Assembly (NCBI GenBank): GCA_963665735.1 | Contig: OY762444.1 | Location: 3,858,042-3,922,041, forward strand | Reading direction: 5' to 3' | From: CATOSK01 sp963665735 | GTDB taxonomy: Bacteria; Chloroflexota; Dehalococcoidia; Lucifugimonadales; UBA3495 | DNA length: 64,000 bases | In this document: positions 49,446 to 57,712 of the stretch, piece by piece | Numbering within the stretch: position 1 is the first letter of the stretch | Layout of the letters: every line of letters begins with the position of its first letter | Notes under the pieces: model-generated | Databases searched by the model: none | What the model saw: the letters and a program-made list of their open reading frames with translations, nothing else | What the model was told of the DNA's origin: nothing | Translations under genes and position numbers: made by a program

Positions 49446-50117
49446 ATGCTGGAAGACAAGGAACGGCTGGACCGGGAAATCGTAGCCATGCGGGTAGCGA
49501 AGGAACTGCCCGATGGCGGGTACGTTAACCTGGGGATTGGGATTCCGACGCTGGTTTCGACCTTTGTTTCCGATGAAAGCGTGGTCTTTTACCACAGCGA
49601 GAGCGGCGTTCTGAATTGCGGGCCGTTGGCGGATGAGGATGAGCAGGACATTGACCTAATTAACGCCGGGGGGCAGTTTCTGCAAATGGTTCCGGGGATG
49701 GCGTTTTTCAGTTCGGTGGACGGGTTCGCCATGATTCGCGGGGGCCACGTGGACGTTACGGTTCTGGGGGCGCACCAGGTTTCGGCCAGGGGCGACCTGG
49801 CCAACTGGATGCTGCCGGAGCGGGGCGTGGGCAACATCGGCGGGGCGATGGACCTGGCCGCCGGGGCCAAGACGGTCATCGTGGCGATGGAGCATACCGG
49901 GCGGGGCGACCAACCGAAGATTGTGGAGGAATGCACTTACCCGGTGACCGGGAAGGAATGTGTGTCCCTAATCGTGACGGACATTGCGGTGATGGAGCCG
50001 ACGGCGGAAGGGCTGGTCTTGAAAGAGGTTGCGCCGGGCTGGGATGCGGAGGAAGTGCAGCAGTTGACGGCGGCGAAGTTGATTGTGCCGCCGGACTTGA
50101 AGGAGTATGAGCTTTAA
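49446..50117 (+). CDS. CoA-transferase family I, B-type subunit (second copy)
   Basis: 223 residues: AMRVAKELPDGGYVNLGIGIPTLVS is the standard B start, the catalytic Glu52 is in YHSESGVLNCGP, and GGHVDVTVLGAHQVSARGDLANWMLP and GGAMDLAAGAKTVIVAMEHTGRGDQPKIV complete it. The Glu attacks acyl-CoA to form a glutamyl-CoA thioester. It lies 33 bases after the fusion gene and would partner its A-type half; such A/B pairs carry 3-oxoacid or acetate CoA-transferase activity. Confidence 0.93.
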   Translation: MLEDKERLDREIVAMRVAKELPDGGYVNLGIGIPTLVSTFVSDESVVFYHSESGVLNCGPLADEDEQDIDLINAGGQFLQMVPGMAFFSSVDGFAMIRGGHVDVTVLGAHQVSARGDLANWMLPERGVGNIGGAMDLAAGAKTVIVAMEHTGRGDQPKIVEECTYPVTGKECVSLIVTDIAVMEPTAEGLVLKEVAPGWDAEEVQQLTAAKLIVPPDLKEYEL

Positions 50118-50458
50118 GGGGGGTGTTGCGCGGGTTTCTGGCCGGCAAGCGCGTCATTTCTACGGGTAAGCTGACCCCTGCGGCCATGCTCAGGGCAAGG
50201 TTGGTTCCAGGCAAGGATTTGAGATTCTTCGCTGCGCTCAGAATGACATAATCAAGGGTGGTATGGAAATCAAAAGACCCTGGGGCGGTGTCCAGGATTC
50301 CCTGGCCTTGGTTGCGTTTCATGGGCCTGGGATTTCTGGATTCCGGCTTTCGCCGGAATGACGGTACATTTTCGTCGGTAGGCGACCCCCACCCTAACCC
50401 TCCCCCTACCAGGGGGAGGGGATTTTTTGGCCTCTTTCCGGCGGTTGTTCGGAAGGGT
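50118..50458. other. Gene-free stretch with three repeat families
   Basis: A half copy of family C at 50214-50250 (GATTCTTCGCTGCGCTCAGA ATGACA), a family A palindrome at 50329-50365 and a family B hairpin with TTTTTT at 50385-50428. It lies between convergent units (CoA-transferases and coxE). Confidence 0.75.
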
Positions 50459-51727
50459 TCATGGGTGGATGTGGTGGGGGCCGGATGGGGGCATTTGGAA
50501 CATGGAGGCCAGGCCGGGGTTGATTTCATGGCGGGGACGGGTTAGCGGCGGTTCTGCCGATGTTTCTTCCGGGGGGAAGGTCTGGCGGGCGCGGCGGCGT
50601 CCGGTGGTGGGTTGCCGGTAGGGGCTTAGTTGGCCCAGGCAACGGGCGAGGGATTCCAGGCTGTCCAGGTTGTGTACCGGCAGGAAGTCGTCAACGTAGG
50701 GCAGGGCGGCCTGCATCCCTTGGGTCAAGGGTTGGTAGCCGGGGGCGCCCAGCAGGGGGTTGAGCCATATCAGCCGGTGGCAACTGCGCTGGAGGCGGTG
50801 CATTTCGCGGGAAAGCAGGTCGGGTTCACCCCTATCCCAGCCGTCGGAAACTACCAGGACGACGGAACTGCTGCGCAAAACCCGGCGGGCCCATTGGTAG
50901 TTGAAGGTTTTGAGGGTGTCGCCGATGCGGGTGCCGCCGGCCCAGTCGGGAACGGCGCGGGAAACCTGGTCAACGGCCTGGTCAACGCTGCGGTAGCGCA
51001 GGTGGCGGGTGATGCGGGTCAGGCGGGTGGCGAAGAGGAAGGCTTCCACCCGGCCCAAGCCGGCGGCGATGGTGTGGGTGAAGTGGAGCAGCATCCGGGT
51101 GTAGCGTTCCATGGAGCCGCTGACGTCGCAAATCAAGACCAGGCTGCGGGGCTTGTCCCTGGGTTGCAGGTGGGAGAGGTCGAGCAGTTCGCCGCCGTAC
51201 TTGAGGTTGTCGCGGAGGGAACGGCGCAAGTCCAGTTGACTGCCGGGGCCGGAGTCCAGCCGGCGGGTGGCGCGTTGGCCCGGATTCCAGGGGAGTTGGG
51301 CCAGGACTTGCCGGGCCTGGGCGATTTCGGCGGGGGTGTATTCGGCGAAGTCCTTGGCCCGCAGGACTTCCCGGGCGGAGTAGGTGCGGTTGAGTTCTAC
51401 TACCGGCTGGGGGTCGGAGGAACCGGGCGGGCCTTCGCCGTCCGCGCCGGAAGGGGGGCCGATGCGGGGCGTGCGGTAGCGGCGTTCCTCGCCCATCGAC
51501 CGGAGTTCCCTGGTACTGACGCCGTGGGCCGGGCGTCGCCAGAAGACCTTGAAAGCGTCGTCAAAGAGGGGGAGGTCCTGGCGGCGGTGAACCAGCAGGC
51601 AGCGGGCGGCGTGGTAGAAGTCCTGGCGGCGGCCAATGGGAATGTCCTCGGTAGCCTGCACCAAGTCCAGCATATTGCCGGAGCCGAAGTCCAATCCGAG
51701 ACGGCGCAAAACCTGGCCGAAGAGCAA
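50459..51727 (-). CDS. coxE: VWA-domain protein CoxE-like (MoxR partner)
   Basis: 422 residues from a TTG at 51727. The true start may be slightly upstream, since ILPNLLLFGQVLRRLGLD matches the family and no ATG or GTG precedes it in the short gap after coxD. A MIDAS metal site is at residues 201-205 (LICDVSGSMERYTRM). The N-terminal part (MLDLVQATEDIPIGRRQDFYHAARCLLVHRRQDLPLFDDAF) and WAGGTRIGDTLKTFN are CoxE-typical. With CoxD it helps mature the Mo-Cu or related active site. The C-terminal tail is basic and proline-rich. Confidence 0.88.
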   Translation of the reverse strand: MLFGQVLRRLGLDFGSGNMLDLVQATEDIPIGRRQDFYHAARCLLVHRRQDLPLFDDAFKVFWRRPAHGVSTRELRSMGEERRYRTPRIGPPSGADGEGPPGSSDPQPVVELNRTYSAREVLRAKDFAEYTPAEIAQARQVLAQLPWNPGQRATRRLDSGPGSQLDLRRSLRDNLKYGGELLDLSHLQPRDKPRSLVLICDVSGSMERYTRMLLHFTHTIAAGLGRVEAFLFATRLTRITRHLRYRSVDQAVDQVSRAVPDWAGGTRIGDTLKTFNYQWARRVLRSSSVVLVVSDGWDRGEPDLLSREMHRLQRSCHRLIWLNPLLGAPGYQPLTQGMQAALPYVDDFLPVHNLDSLESLARCLGQLSPYRQPTTGRRRARQTFPPEETSAEPPLTRPRHEINPGLASMFQMPPSGPHHIHP

Positions 51728-51786
51728 CAGGTTGGGGAGGATGTAGCCGCCTTCGGGGATGCCGCTGGCGTTGTTGTCTGTGGCGG

Positions 51787-52734
51787 TTACGGGCCACCCC
51801 CGCCCCGGCCGCCGCGCCGGGGGCCGCGAAGCTGGGAACGGTCCAGCATGGCGCGGGCCGGCTCTCCCTTGACCAACTCGATGTCGTCCTGGTACTTGAG
51901 CAGGATACCCAGGGTGTCGTCAATGACTTGGGGGTCAAGCTGGGTTTGGTTGAGGGCCAGGAGAGCGGAAGTCCAGTCAATAGTTTCGGAGACGCCGGGG
52001 ATTTTGTAAAGCTCGGTTTCCCGCAGTTCCTGGATAAAGCCGGTGACTTGCTGGGCCAACTGGCGGGGGGCATCGGGCAAGCGGGTGGTGACGATTTGGA
52101 GTTCCTTCTGGAAGTCGGGGTAGTCCACCCAGTAGTAGAGGCAACGGCGTTTGAGGGCGTCGTGAATTTCGCGGGTGCGGTTGGAGGTGATGATGACCAG
52201 GGGCGGGTGGGCGGCCCGGAAAGCGCCCAATTCGGGGATGGTTATCTGGAAGTCGGCCAGCAGTTCCAGCAGAAAGCCCTCAAATTCTTCGTCGGCCCGG
52301 TCGAGTTCGTCAATGAGCAGCACCGGGGAACGGTCGCGGCTGTCGTCAATGGCTTGAAGCAGGGGACGCTTGATTAGAAACCGCTCGCTGAACAGGTCGG
52401 CGGTGGCGGAGGCCCGGTCAACGTCGCCGCCGGCTTCCATGAGCCGGATTTCCAGCAGTTGCCGGGCGTGGTTCCACTCGTAAACTGAGTGGTTGATGTC
52501 CAGCCCTTCGTAGCACTGGAGGCGGATAAGTTCGGTGTCCAGCCCGGCGGCCAGGGCGCGGGCGATTTCGGTCTTGCCAACGCCGGCCTCCCCTTCCAGG
52601 AAGAGGGGGCGCTGGAGTTTCAGGGCCAGGAAAATGGCGACGGTCAATCCCCGGTCGGCGATGTAAAGCTGGCCGCGCAGCAGGTCTTGAACGGCGTCAA
52701 TGGAATCGGGGAGGGTTTTTCCGGTGGTGGTCAA
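51787..52734 (-). CDS. coxD: MoxR-family AAA+ ATPase CoxD-like
   Basis: 315 residues. Walker A is GEAGVGKT (48-55), Walker B LLIDELD (139-145), and sensor I is in PLVIITSNRTREIHDALKRRCLYYWVDYP. CoxD ATPases act as chaperones for inserting the active-site metal cluster of CO dehydrogenase-like enzymes, together with CoxE. The last residues are glycine-rich (GPRRGGRGGGGP), an unusual flexible end. It lies 500 bases downstream of coxM, across a four-unit repeat array. Confidence 0.92.
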   Translation of the reverse strand: MTTTGKTLPDSIDAVQDLLRGQLYIADRGLTVAIFLALKLQRPLFLEGEAGVGKTEIARALAAGLDTELIRLQCYEGLDINHSVYEWNHARQLLEIRLMEAGGDVDRASATADLFSERFLIKRPLLQAIDDSRDRSPVLLIDELDRADEEFEGFLLELLADFQITIPELGAFRAAHPPLVIITSNRTREIHDALKRRCLYYWVDYPDFQKELQIVTTRLPDAPRQLAQQVTGFIQELRETELYKIPGVSETIDWTSALLALNQTQLDPQVIDDTLGILLKYQDDIELVKGEPARAMLDRSQLRGPRRGGRGGGGP

Positions 52735-52857
52735 TGGGGGCGCTCCTGGGAGGATTTGGTTGGCGTTGGGGCAATTGTAGCAAGGGGAAAGGCCCGGCGC
52801 AAAACTTGGGCGTTGCTCTCAACCCGGGCCTCTTCCTGAATGGAGCGGGGAGTTTTG

Positions 52858-52920
52858 CAGGATTCCTGGATTCCGGCCTACGCCGGAATGACGGTAGGGG
52901 CACGGCAGGCCGTGCCCCTA
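52858..52920. repeat. Family A palindrome joined to a family D hairpin
   Basis: ATTCCGGCCTACGCCGGAAT and GACGG at 52858-52895, then TAGGGGCACGGC, AG, GCCGTGCCCCTA through 52920. The stem arms are 11-12 bp. Confidence 0.75.
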
Positions 52921-52942
52921 TGGATGATTTTCTGGGGGGATT

Positions 52943-53217
52943 CACCCCCACCCTAACCCTCCCCCTCGTAGGGGGAGGGGATTTTTTGCGCGTTTGGAGA
53001 TGCAAACTGCCGGGGGTATCACCCCCACCCTAACCCTCCCCCTCGCAGGGGGAGGGGATTTTTTGAGCGTTTGGAGAAGTAAACTACGGAGGGGATTCAC
53101 CCCCACCCTAACCCTCCCCCTACGAGGGGGAGGGGATTTTTTGCGCGTTTGGCGGCGCACACTATTGAGGGGTATCACCCCCATCCTAACCTTCCCCTGT
53201 CAAGGGGAAAGGGACTT
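52943..53217. repeat. Tandem array of four 77-78-nt terminator-like units
   Basis: Units begin at 52943, 53020, 53098 and 53176 (periods 77, 78, 78). Each has CACCCCCACCCTAACCCTCC, a CCCTC-loop-GGGGGAGGGG hairpin and, in the first three, ATTTTTTG, then about 35 diverged bases with GCGTTTGGAG and AAACT. On the plus strand each unit resembles an intrinsic terminator; on the minus strand, that of the cox genes, the T-run is upstream. It lies between coxM and coxD. Confidence 0.9.
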
Positions 53218-53235
53218 TTGGAGGCGGTTTCTGGG

Positions 53236-54219
53236 TTAGTGGTGGGCCAGGCCGATGGCGTGGTAGAGGGCGTGTTTGACTTCTACCGGGGCGACGCGGG
53301 TGCGGAAGTCGGCGGAGGCGTAAACGTCGCCGATGATGTCGTTGCCCAAGTCGCCGGGCAGGTTGTCCACCGCGGCGGATATGTTGGCGACGGTAAGTTC
53401 CTGTCCCACCAGGGCTTGCTCCACCGATGGGGAGCGCGTGGGGGAGGGAACCAGACCGCCGACGGCTACCCTGGCGGCGGTGCAACGGCCATCCTCGACG
53501 GAAATCACCACGGCGCCGCCGACTACGGGGTAGAAGGACGCCGGATGGGACATCTTGGCGTACTCGCCCAAGCTACCGTGGATGTTGGCCAGGTCGCTGC
53601 CGTGTCCGTGATCGTGGTCATGGCCGTGTTCGTCGTGTCCGTGGTCGTGACCATGTTCATGGCCGTGACCGTGGCCGCCATTGTGCAGGTGGCTGGACAG
53701 CACCGGCACCTGGACAGCGGTTACTACTTCGTTGGCAGCTAAGGCAGTGGCAAAGGCGCCCTGGAAAAAGTCACCGACGGCGATGCTGCGGGTTCCGGCC
53801 GGCCCCTGGACTTCGATGGTGGCTTCCAGGGCGGTCAGGACGGTGCCCCAATCGGTAGCGGGGTCGGCGTGGGCGATGTTGCCGCCGATGGTTCCCCGGT
53901 TGCGTACCTGGGGGTCGCCAATGCCGTTGGCGACTTCGGCCATGAGGGGGTTGTTGTGGCGGACATCGTGGGAGGAGGCAATTTCGCCGTGGGTGGTCAG
54001 CGCGCCGATGCGGATGGAGTTGCCGGCGACGGTGACGCCTTTGAGGGAGGCCACGCCGCCGATGTCAATAACGGCGGAGGGCCGGGCCAGCCGGAGCTTC
54101 ATCAGGGGGATGAGGCTGTGACCGCCGGCCAACAGCTTGGCGTCGGGGTCGGCTTCGAGCAGTTGGATGGCTTCGGCCACCGAACTGGCTTTGTGGTAGT
54201 CAAACTCTGCTGCGAACAT
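53236..54219 (-). CDS. coxM: CO/xanthine dehydrogenase FAD-binding subunit with His-rich insertion
   Basis: 327 residues from the ATG at 54219 (AGAGG upstream). The FAD motifs AGGHSLIPLMKLRLARPS and TIGGNIAHADPATD are intact, as is the C-terminal domain (VGGLVPSPTRSPSVEQALVG). Between FATALAANEVVTAVQVPVLSS and LGEYAKMSHPASFYPVVGGA lies a segment of about 30 residues (177-206) with 14 His alternating with Gly, Asp and Glu. Standard homologues have a short loop here. It transfers electrons from the Fe-S subunit to a quinone. Second half of the coxS-L-M operon. Confidence 0.93.
   Translation of the reverse strand: MFAAEFDYHKASSVAEAIQLLEADPDAKLLAGGHSLIPLMKLRLARPSAVIDIGGVASLKGVTVAGNSIRIGALTTHGEIASSHDVRHNNPLMAEVANGIGDPQVRNRGTIGGNIAHADPATDWGTVLTALEATIEVQGPAGTRSIAVGDFFQGAFATALAANEVVTAVQVPVLSSHLHNGGHGHGHEHGHDHGHDEHGHDHDHGHGSDLANIHGSLGEYAKMSHPASFYPVVGGAVVISVEDGRCTAARVAVGGLVPSPTRSPSVEQALVGQELTVANISAAVDNLPGDLGNDIIGDVYASADFRTRVAPVEVKHALYHAIGLAHH
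53602..53691 (-). other. His-rich metal-binding-like insertion in CoxM
   Basis: Codons 177-206 of coxM: repeats of HGHG, HEHG, HDHG and HDEHG. The nucleotide repeat (ATGGCCACGG/CCGTGGTC-type units) shows it arose by short tandem duplication. It is in frame, with full-length subunit sequence on both sides. Confidence 0.9.
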
Positions 54220-54284
54220 GGTTACCTCTTGAACCGCAACCAGCCGCCCCAACCTTTGCGGCGGCTGGCCGGGTGGGTTTTGGC

Positions 54285-56630
54285 CTACCCTTGTTGGTGG
54301 ATGGCCCGCCAGACCCGTTCCGGGGTCAGGGGCATATCCAGCTTGGTCACGCCCAAAGGCCGGAGAGCGTCCAGGACGGCGTTGTAGATGGTGACGGTGG
54401 AGGCGATGGTGCCGGTCTCGCCGATTCCCTTGACGCCCAGGGGGTTGTGGGGAGAGGGCGTAACGGTGGAGGACAGTTCCATGTTGGGGAACTGGTGGGC
54501 GCGAGGCAGGGCGTAGTCCAGCATGGAGCCGGTGAGGAGTTGGCCGTTGTCGTCGTAAACCGCGCCTTCCCAGAGGGCCTGGCCGGCGCCCTGCACGACT
54601 CCGCCGTGAATCTGCCCCTCGACAATCATGGGGTTAATCTGGGGGCCGCAGTCGTCCACGGCGGCGTAGCGCGCCAGGTCAATGTGGCCGTTGTCCGGGT
54701 CAACCGTCACCACGGCGACGTGGGTTCCGAAGGGGTAGCTGAAGTTGGGCGGGTCGTAGTAGGTGGTGGCTTCCAGCCCCGGCTCCATACCTTCGGGCAT
54801 ATTCCAGGCGACGTTGGCCATGAGGGCGATGTCCTGGATGGTCTTGGCCTGGTCGGGGGAACCGCGGACGAAGAACTTGCCGTCGTCGTATTCAATGTCG
54901 GCCTCGGCGGCTTCCAAGAGGTGGGCGGCGATGGCGCGGGCCTTGTCGCGGATTTTGCGGACGCTGAGGGCCAGAGCGCCGCCGCCGACAACGGTGGTGC
55001 GGCTGCCGTAGGTTCCCCAACCCATCGGGGTGTTGTCGGTGTCGCCGTGGATGACCTCTACGTCCTCGGCGGGGACGCCGATTTCGTCGGCGACAATCTG
55101 GGCGAAGGTGGTTTCCTCGCCCTGGCCGTGGGGGGAAGTGCCGATAAAGACGTTGACCTTGCCGGTGGCGTAGAACCGGACGGTGGCGCTTTCCCACAAG
55201 CCGCCGCCGAATCCGACGGCTCCGGCAACCTGGGAGGGGCCGAGGCCGCAGATTTCGCAGTAGCAGGTTACGCCGATGCCCATGTAGCGGCCATGTTCCC
55301 GCTCGTGCCGCTGCTCGGCGCGGAGGCCGGCGTAGTCCACCTGGGACAGGGCGGCGTCCAGGGTTCCGGGGTAGTCGCCGCTGTCGTAGGTCAGGCCGAT
55401 GGCGGTGTCGTGGCCGTTGTCGAACTTGGGGATAAGGTTGCGGCGGCGGACTTCCACCGGGTCCAGGTCAAGTTGCTGGGCCAGCATATCCACCAGCCGC
55501 TCCAGCAGGAAGGTGGCTTCGGGTCGGCCGGCGCCGCGGTAGGCTTCCACCGGGGTGGTGTTGGTGAAGACGCCGTGAATGTCGGCCTTGATGTTGGGGA
55601 TGTCGTAGGGGCCGGAATACATCAGGCCGTGAAGGATGGTGGGGATGCCGGGGCCGGCGGTGGAAAGGTAGGCGCCCATGCCGGCGTAAACCAGGCTGCG
55701 GACGCCGGTTATCTTGCCGTCGCGGTTGGCGGCCATTTCGACATACTCGATATGGTCGCGCCCGTGGGTGGTGGCGACGAAATTCTCGGTGCGGGTTTCG
55801 GTCCACTTGACCGGGCGGCCCAACTGCATGGCGCAGAAGGCGACCACCATTTCCCAGGGATAGACGGCGATTTTGCTGCCGAACCCGCCGCCGACTTCCG
55901 GGGCGATGACCCGTATCTTGTGTTCGGGGATGCCCGTAACCAGACAGGTCACAAACCGGGCGATGTGGGGGTTCTGGGTGGTGTTCCAGAGGGTCAACTC
56001 GCCCATCGCCGGCTGGTAGCTGGCGACGGCGGAACGGGGTTCCATTGCGTTGGGGATGAGTTTTTGCTGGATGATGGTGTCGCTGACGGTGACTTCGGCG
56101 GCCTGGAAAGCGGCGTCGGTATCGCCGCCGGCGGCTACCCAGTGGAATGCCTGGTTGTTGGGGGCGTCGTCGTGGAGTTGGGGAGCGCCGTCCTGCATGG
56201 CGGCTTCGGGGTTGACGACGGCGGGAAGGGGAGAGTAGTCCACCGTAATGAGTTCCAGGGCGTCCTCGGCCTGGTAGCGGTTTTCGGCAACCACGACGGC
56301 TACGGCGTCGCCAACGTAGCGCACCACGTCCCTGGCGATGGCGTTGTAGGCGACGGCTTTAACGTCGGAGTCGGGGATGACCCAGGCGCAGGGGATGGGG
56401 TTCAGCACTCCGTCGGTGTCGGCGCCGGTATAGACGGCGACCACGCCGGGGGCGCGCCGGGCGGCGTCGGTATTGATGCCGTCAATGCGGGCGTGGGCGT
56501 GGGGACTGCGAAGGATGGCGGCGTGAACCATGCCGTTGAGTTTGATGTCGTTGGTATAGGTGGCCTGGCCGGTAATGAGCCGGGGGTCTTCCCGGCGGCG
56601 GATACCGGACCCGAAGATTCTGGTAGTCAT
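54285..56630 (-). CDS. coxL: Molybdenum hydroxylase large subunit, form II CO-dehydrogenase-like
   Basis: 781 residues. GGGFGSK (247-253) contacts the molybdopterin cofactor, the active-site loop is AYRGAGR (363-369), and the catalytic Glu738 is in GVKGIGETGTI. Form I CODH has AYRCSFR with the Cu-binding Cys; AYRGAGR defines the form II group, whose true substrate is often not CO. The S-L-M gene order also matches form II. It follows coxS by four bases. Likely oxidises a small or aromatic substrate, with CO possible. Confidence 0.93.
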   Translation of the reverse strand: MTTRIFGSGIRRREDPRLITGQATYTNDIKLNGMVHAAILRSPHAHARIDGINTDAARRAPGVVAVYTGADTDGVLNPIPCAWVIPDSDVKAVAYNAIARDVVRYVGDAVAVVVAENRYQAEDALELITVDYSPLPAVVNPEAAMQDGAPQLHDDAPNNQAFHWVAAGGDTDAAFQAAEVTVSDTIIQQKLIPNAMEPRSAVASYQPAMGELTLWNTTQNPHIARFVTCLVTGIPEHKIRVIAPEVGGGFGSKIAVYPWEMVVAFCAMQLGRPVKWTETRTENFVATTHGRDHIEYVEMAANRDGKITGVRSLVYAGMGAYLSTAGPGIPTILHGLMYSGPYDIPNIKADIHGVFTNTTPVEAYRGAGRPEATFLLERLVDMLAQQLDLDPVEVRRRNLIPKFDNGHDTAIGLTYDSGDYPGTLDAALSQVDYAGLRAEQRHEREHGRYMGIGVTCYCEICGLGPSQVAGAVGFGGGLWESATVRFYATGKVNVFIGTSPHGQGEETTFAQIVADEIGVPAEDVEVIHGDTDNTPMGWGTYGSRTTVVGGGALALSVRKIRDKARAIAAHLLEAAEADIEYDDGKFFVRGSPDQAKTIQDIALMANVAWNMPEGMEPGLEATTYYDPPNFSYPFGTHVAVVTVDPDNGHIDLARYAAVDDCGPQINPMIVEGQIHGGVVQGAGQALWEGAVYDDNGQLLTGSMLDYALPRAHQFPNMELSSTVTPSPHNPLGVKGIGETGTIASTVTIYNAVLDALRPLGVTKLDMPLTPERVWRAIHQQG

Positions 56631-56634
56631 GGCG

Positions 56635-57105
56635 CTAACCTCCCGTGGCTTCGGCAGCGGCCAAGGCTGCTTTGACGATGTTCTGGTAGCCGGTGCAGCG
56701 GCAGATGTTGCCTTCCAGCCCGTCGCGGACCTGCTGCGGCGTGGGATCGGGGTTGCGTTCCAGCAGTTCGATGACGGACATCATCATGCCGGCGGTGCAA
56801 AACCCGCACTGGAGTCCGTGGCTGTTCCAGAAGGCTTCCTGGACGGGGTGGAGTTGGCCGTTCTGAGCCAGACCTTCGACGGTGGTGATTTCGGCGCCGT
56901 CGGCCTGGACGGCCAGGCAGGTGCAGGACTTGACGGTGGCGCCGTTCATGCGGACGACGCAGGCCCCGCACTGGCTGGTGTCGCAGCCAATCTTGGTGCC
57001 GGTAAGGCCCAGGTCTTCGCGGAGCAGGTCAACCAGCAGGGTACGGGGTTCGGTTTCCACCTCGTACACTTTTTGATTGACCGTAACCTTAATTGGGACT
57101 TTCAC
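56635..57105 (-). CDS. coxS: Molybdenum hydroxylase [2Fe-2S] subunit
   Basis: 156 residues from the GTG at 57105: GGAGGAGG is seven bases upstream. The ATG at 57129 has no such site, and its first residues would be encoded by the ribosome site itself (AGGGG). Two 2Fe-2S clusters are bound by Cys41/46/49/61 (GCDTSQCGAC..C) and Cys100/103/135/137 (QCGFC..CRC). VTVNQKVYEVETEPRTLLVDLLRE and NICRCTGYQNIVKA are family-typical. It carries electrons from the Mo site to FAD. Confidence 0.95.
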   Translation of the reverse strand: MKVPIKVTVNQKVYEVETEPRTLLVDLLREDLGLTGTKIGCDTSQCGACVVRMNGATVKSCTCLAVQADGAEITTVEGLAQNGQLHPVQEAFWNSHGLQCGFCTAGMMMSVIELLERNPDPTPQQVRDGLEGNICRCTGYQNIVKAALAAAEATGG

Positions 57106-57183
57106 TCTGCCACCTCCTCCGGCAAACATGAGTCCAGCGGGCGAATACGGTTTCGGGTGGGATTTTCGCCGGGATACTTTGGG

Positions 57184-57212
57184 AGTATAGCTTTGGGGTT
57201 ATTTTGCGTCAA
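57184..57212 (-). promoter_or_regulatory. Promoter of the coxSLMDE operon
   Basis: Minus strand TTGACG (57212-57207), 17-bp spacer, TATACT (57189-57184). The start near 57177 leaves about 70 nt before the GTG at 57105. Confidence 0.7.
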
Positions 57213-57266
57213 CGCATGGTGCGGTGGGGGCCAGGGTTTTCGGCCTGTCCCCCAAGAGGCGATGTT

Positions 57267-57677
57267 TCACCGCCCACCGGCGGCATCAGATACTTCGTCC
57301 TCGTGGGCAACCTGGTCTATCTGGGATTGTTCCTCAGCGGTGAAGGAGGGCGAGACACCCTCCTTTTCCAGCAACATAGAAATGCGTTGATTCGCCAGGA
57401 CAATGGCGGCGTTCATCTCCGCCAACTGCCCGGCGACTATTTTCGTCCGGCGTTCCAAGTAACCAAGCCGCTGCTCAATGGATTGCAGCGCATCCATGCG
57501 CTGCGCCGTAGATGCGGCCTGGGATTCAAGGGCGTTCAATCGGAACTCAACGGGGCCAAGGTTGGTCGGGGTGGGCATGGACGAGACGGTGGGCGGTTGC
57601 CAGCAGCCAACGGAAGCGGCCAGAACCAAAGCGCATAGTGGTAGGGCAATCCGGGCGGAGACGGGCGAGCGGGGCAT
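57267..57677 (-). CDS. Putative lipoprotein with coiled coil, unknown function
   Basis: 136 residues. An N-terminal signal segment (MPRSPVSARIALPLCALVLAASVGCWQPP) ends in a Cys; SVGC is a weak lipobox because position -3 is Ser. The rest is helical and heptad-like (EFRLNALESQAASTAQRMDALQSIEQRLGYLERRTKIVAGQLAEMNAAIVLANQRISMLLEKEG), suggesting a coiled coil outside the membrane, followed by an acidic end. The ATG at 57677 follows CAAGGGGG with a seven-base spacer, and its leader holds the 57713-57826 structured element. Confidence 0.65.
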   Translation of the reverse strand: MPRSPVSARIALPLCALVLAASVGCWQPPTVSSMPTPTNLGPVEFRLNALESQAASTAQRMDALQSIEQRLGYLERRTKIVAGQLAEMNAAIVLANQRISMLLEKEGVSPSFTAEEQSQIDQVAHEDEVSDAAGGR

Positions 57678-57712
57678 GGCGGGACCCCCTTGCGGCTGAG
57701 ACGTTCGGCACT

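Noticed and set aside
52943..53217. CRISPR array
   Set aside because: The units are homologous along most of their length, including the part that would be spacers, and the conserved part is a terminator-like hairpin. No cas genes occur in the window.
57105..57129. ATG at 57129 as coxS start
   Set aside because: The bases between it and the GTG at 57105 are themselves the GGAGGAGG ribosome site; family alignment also begins at the GTG.
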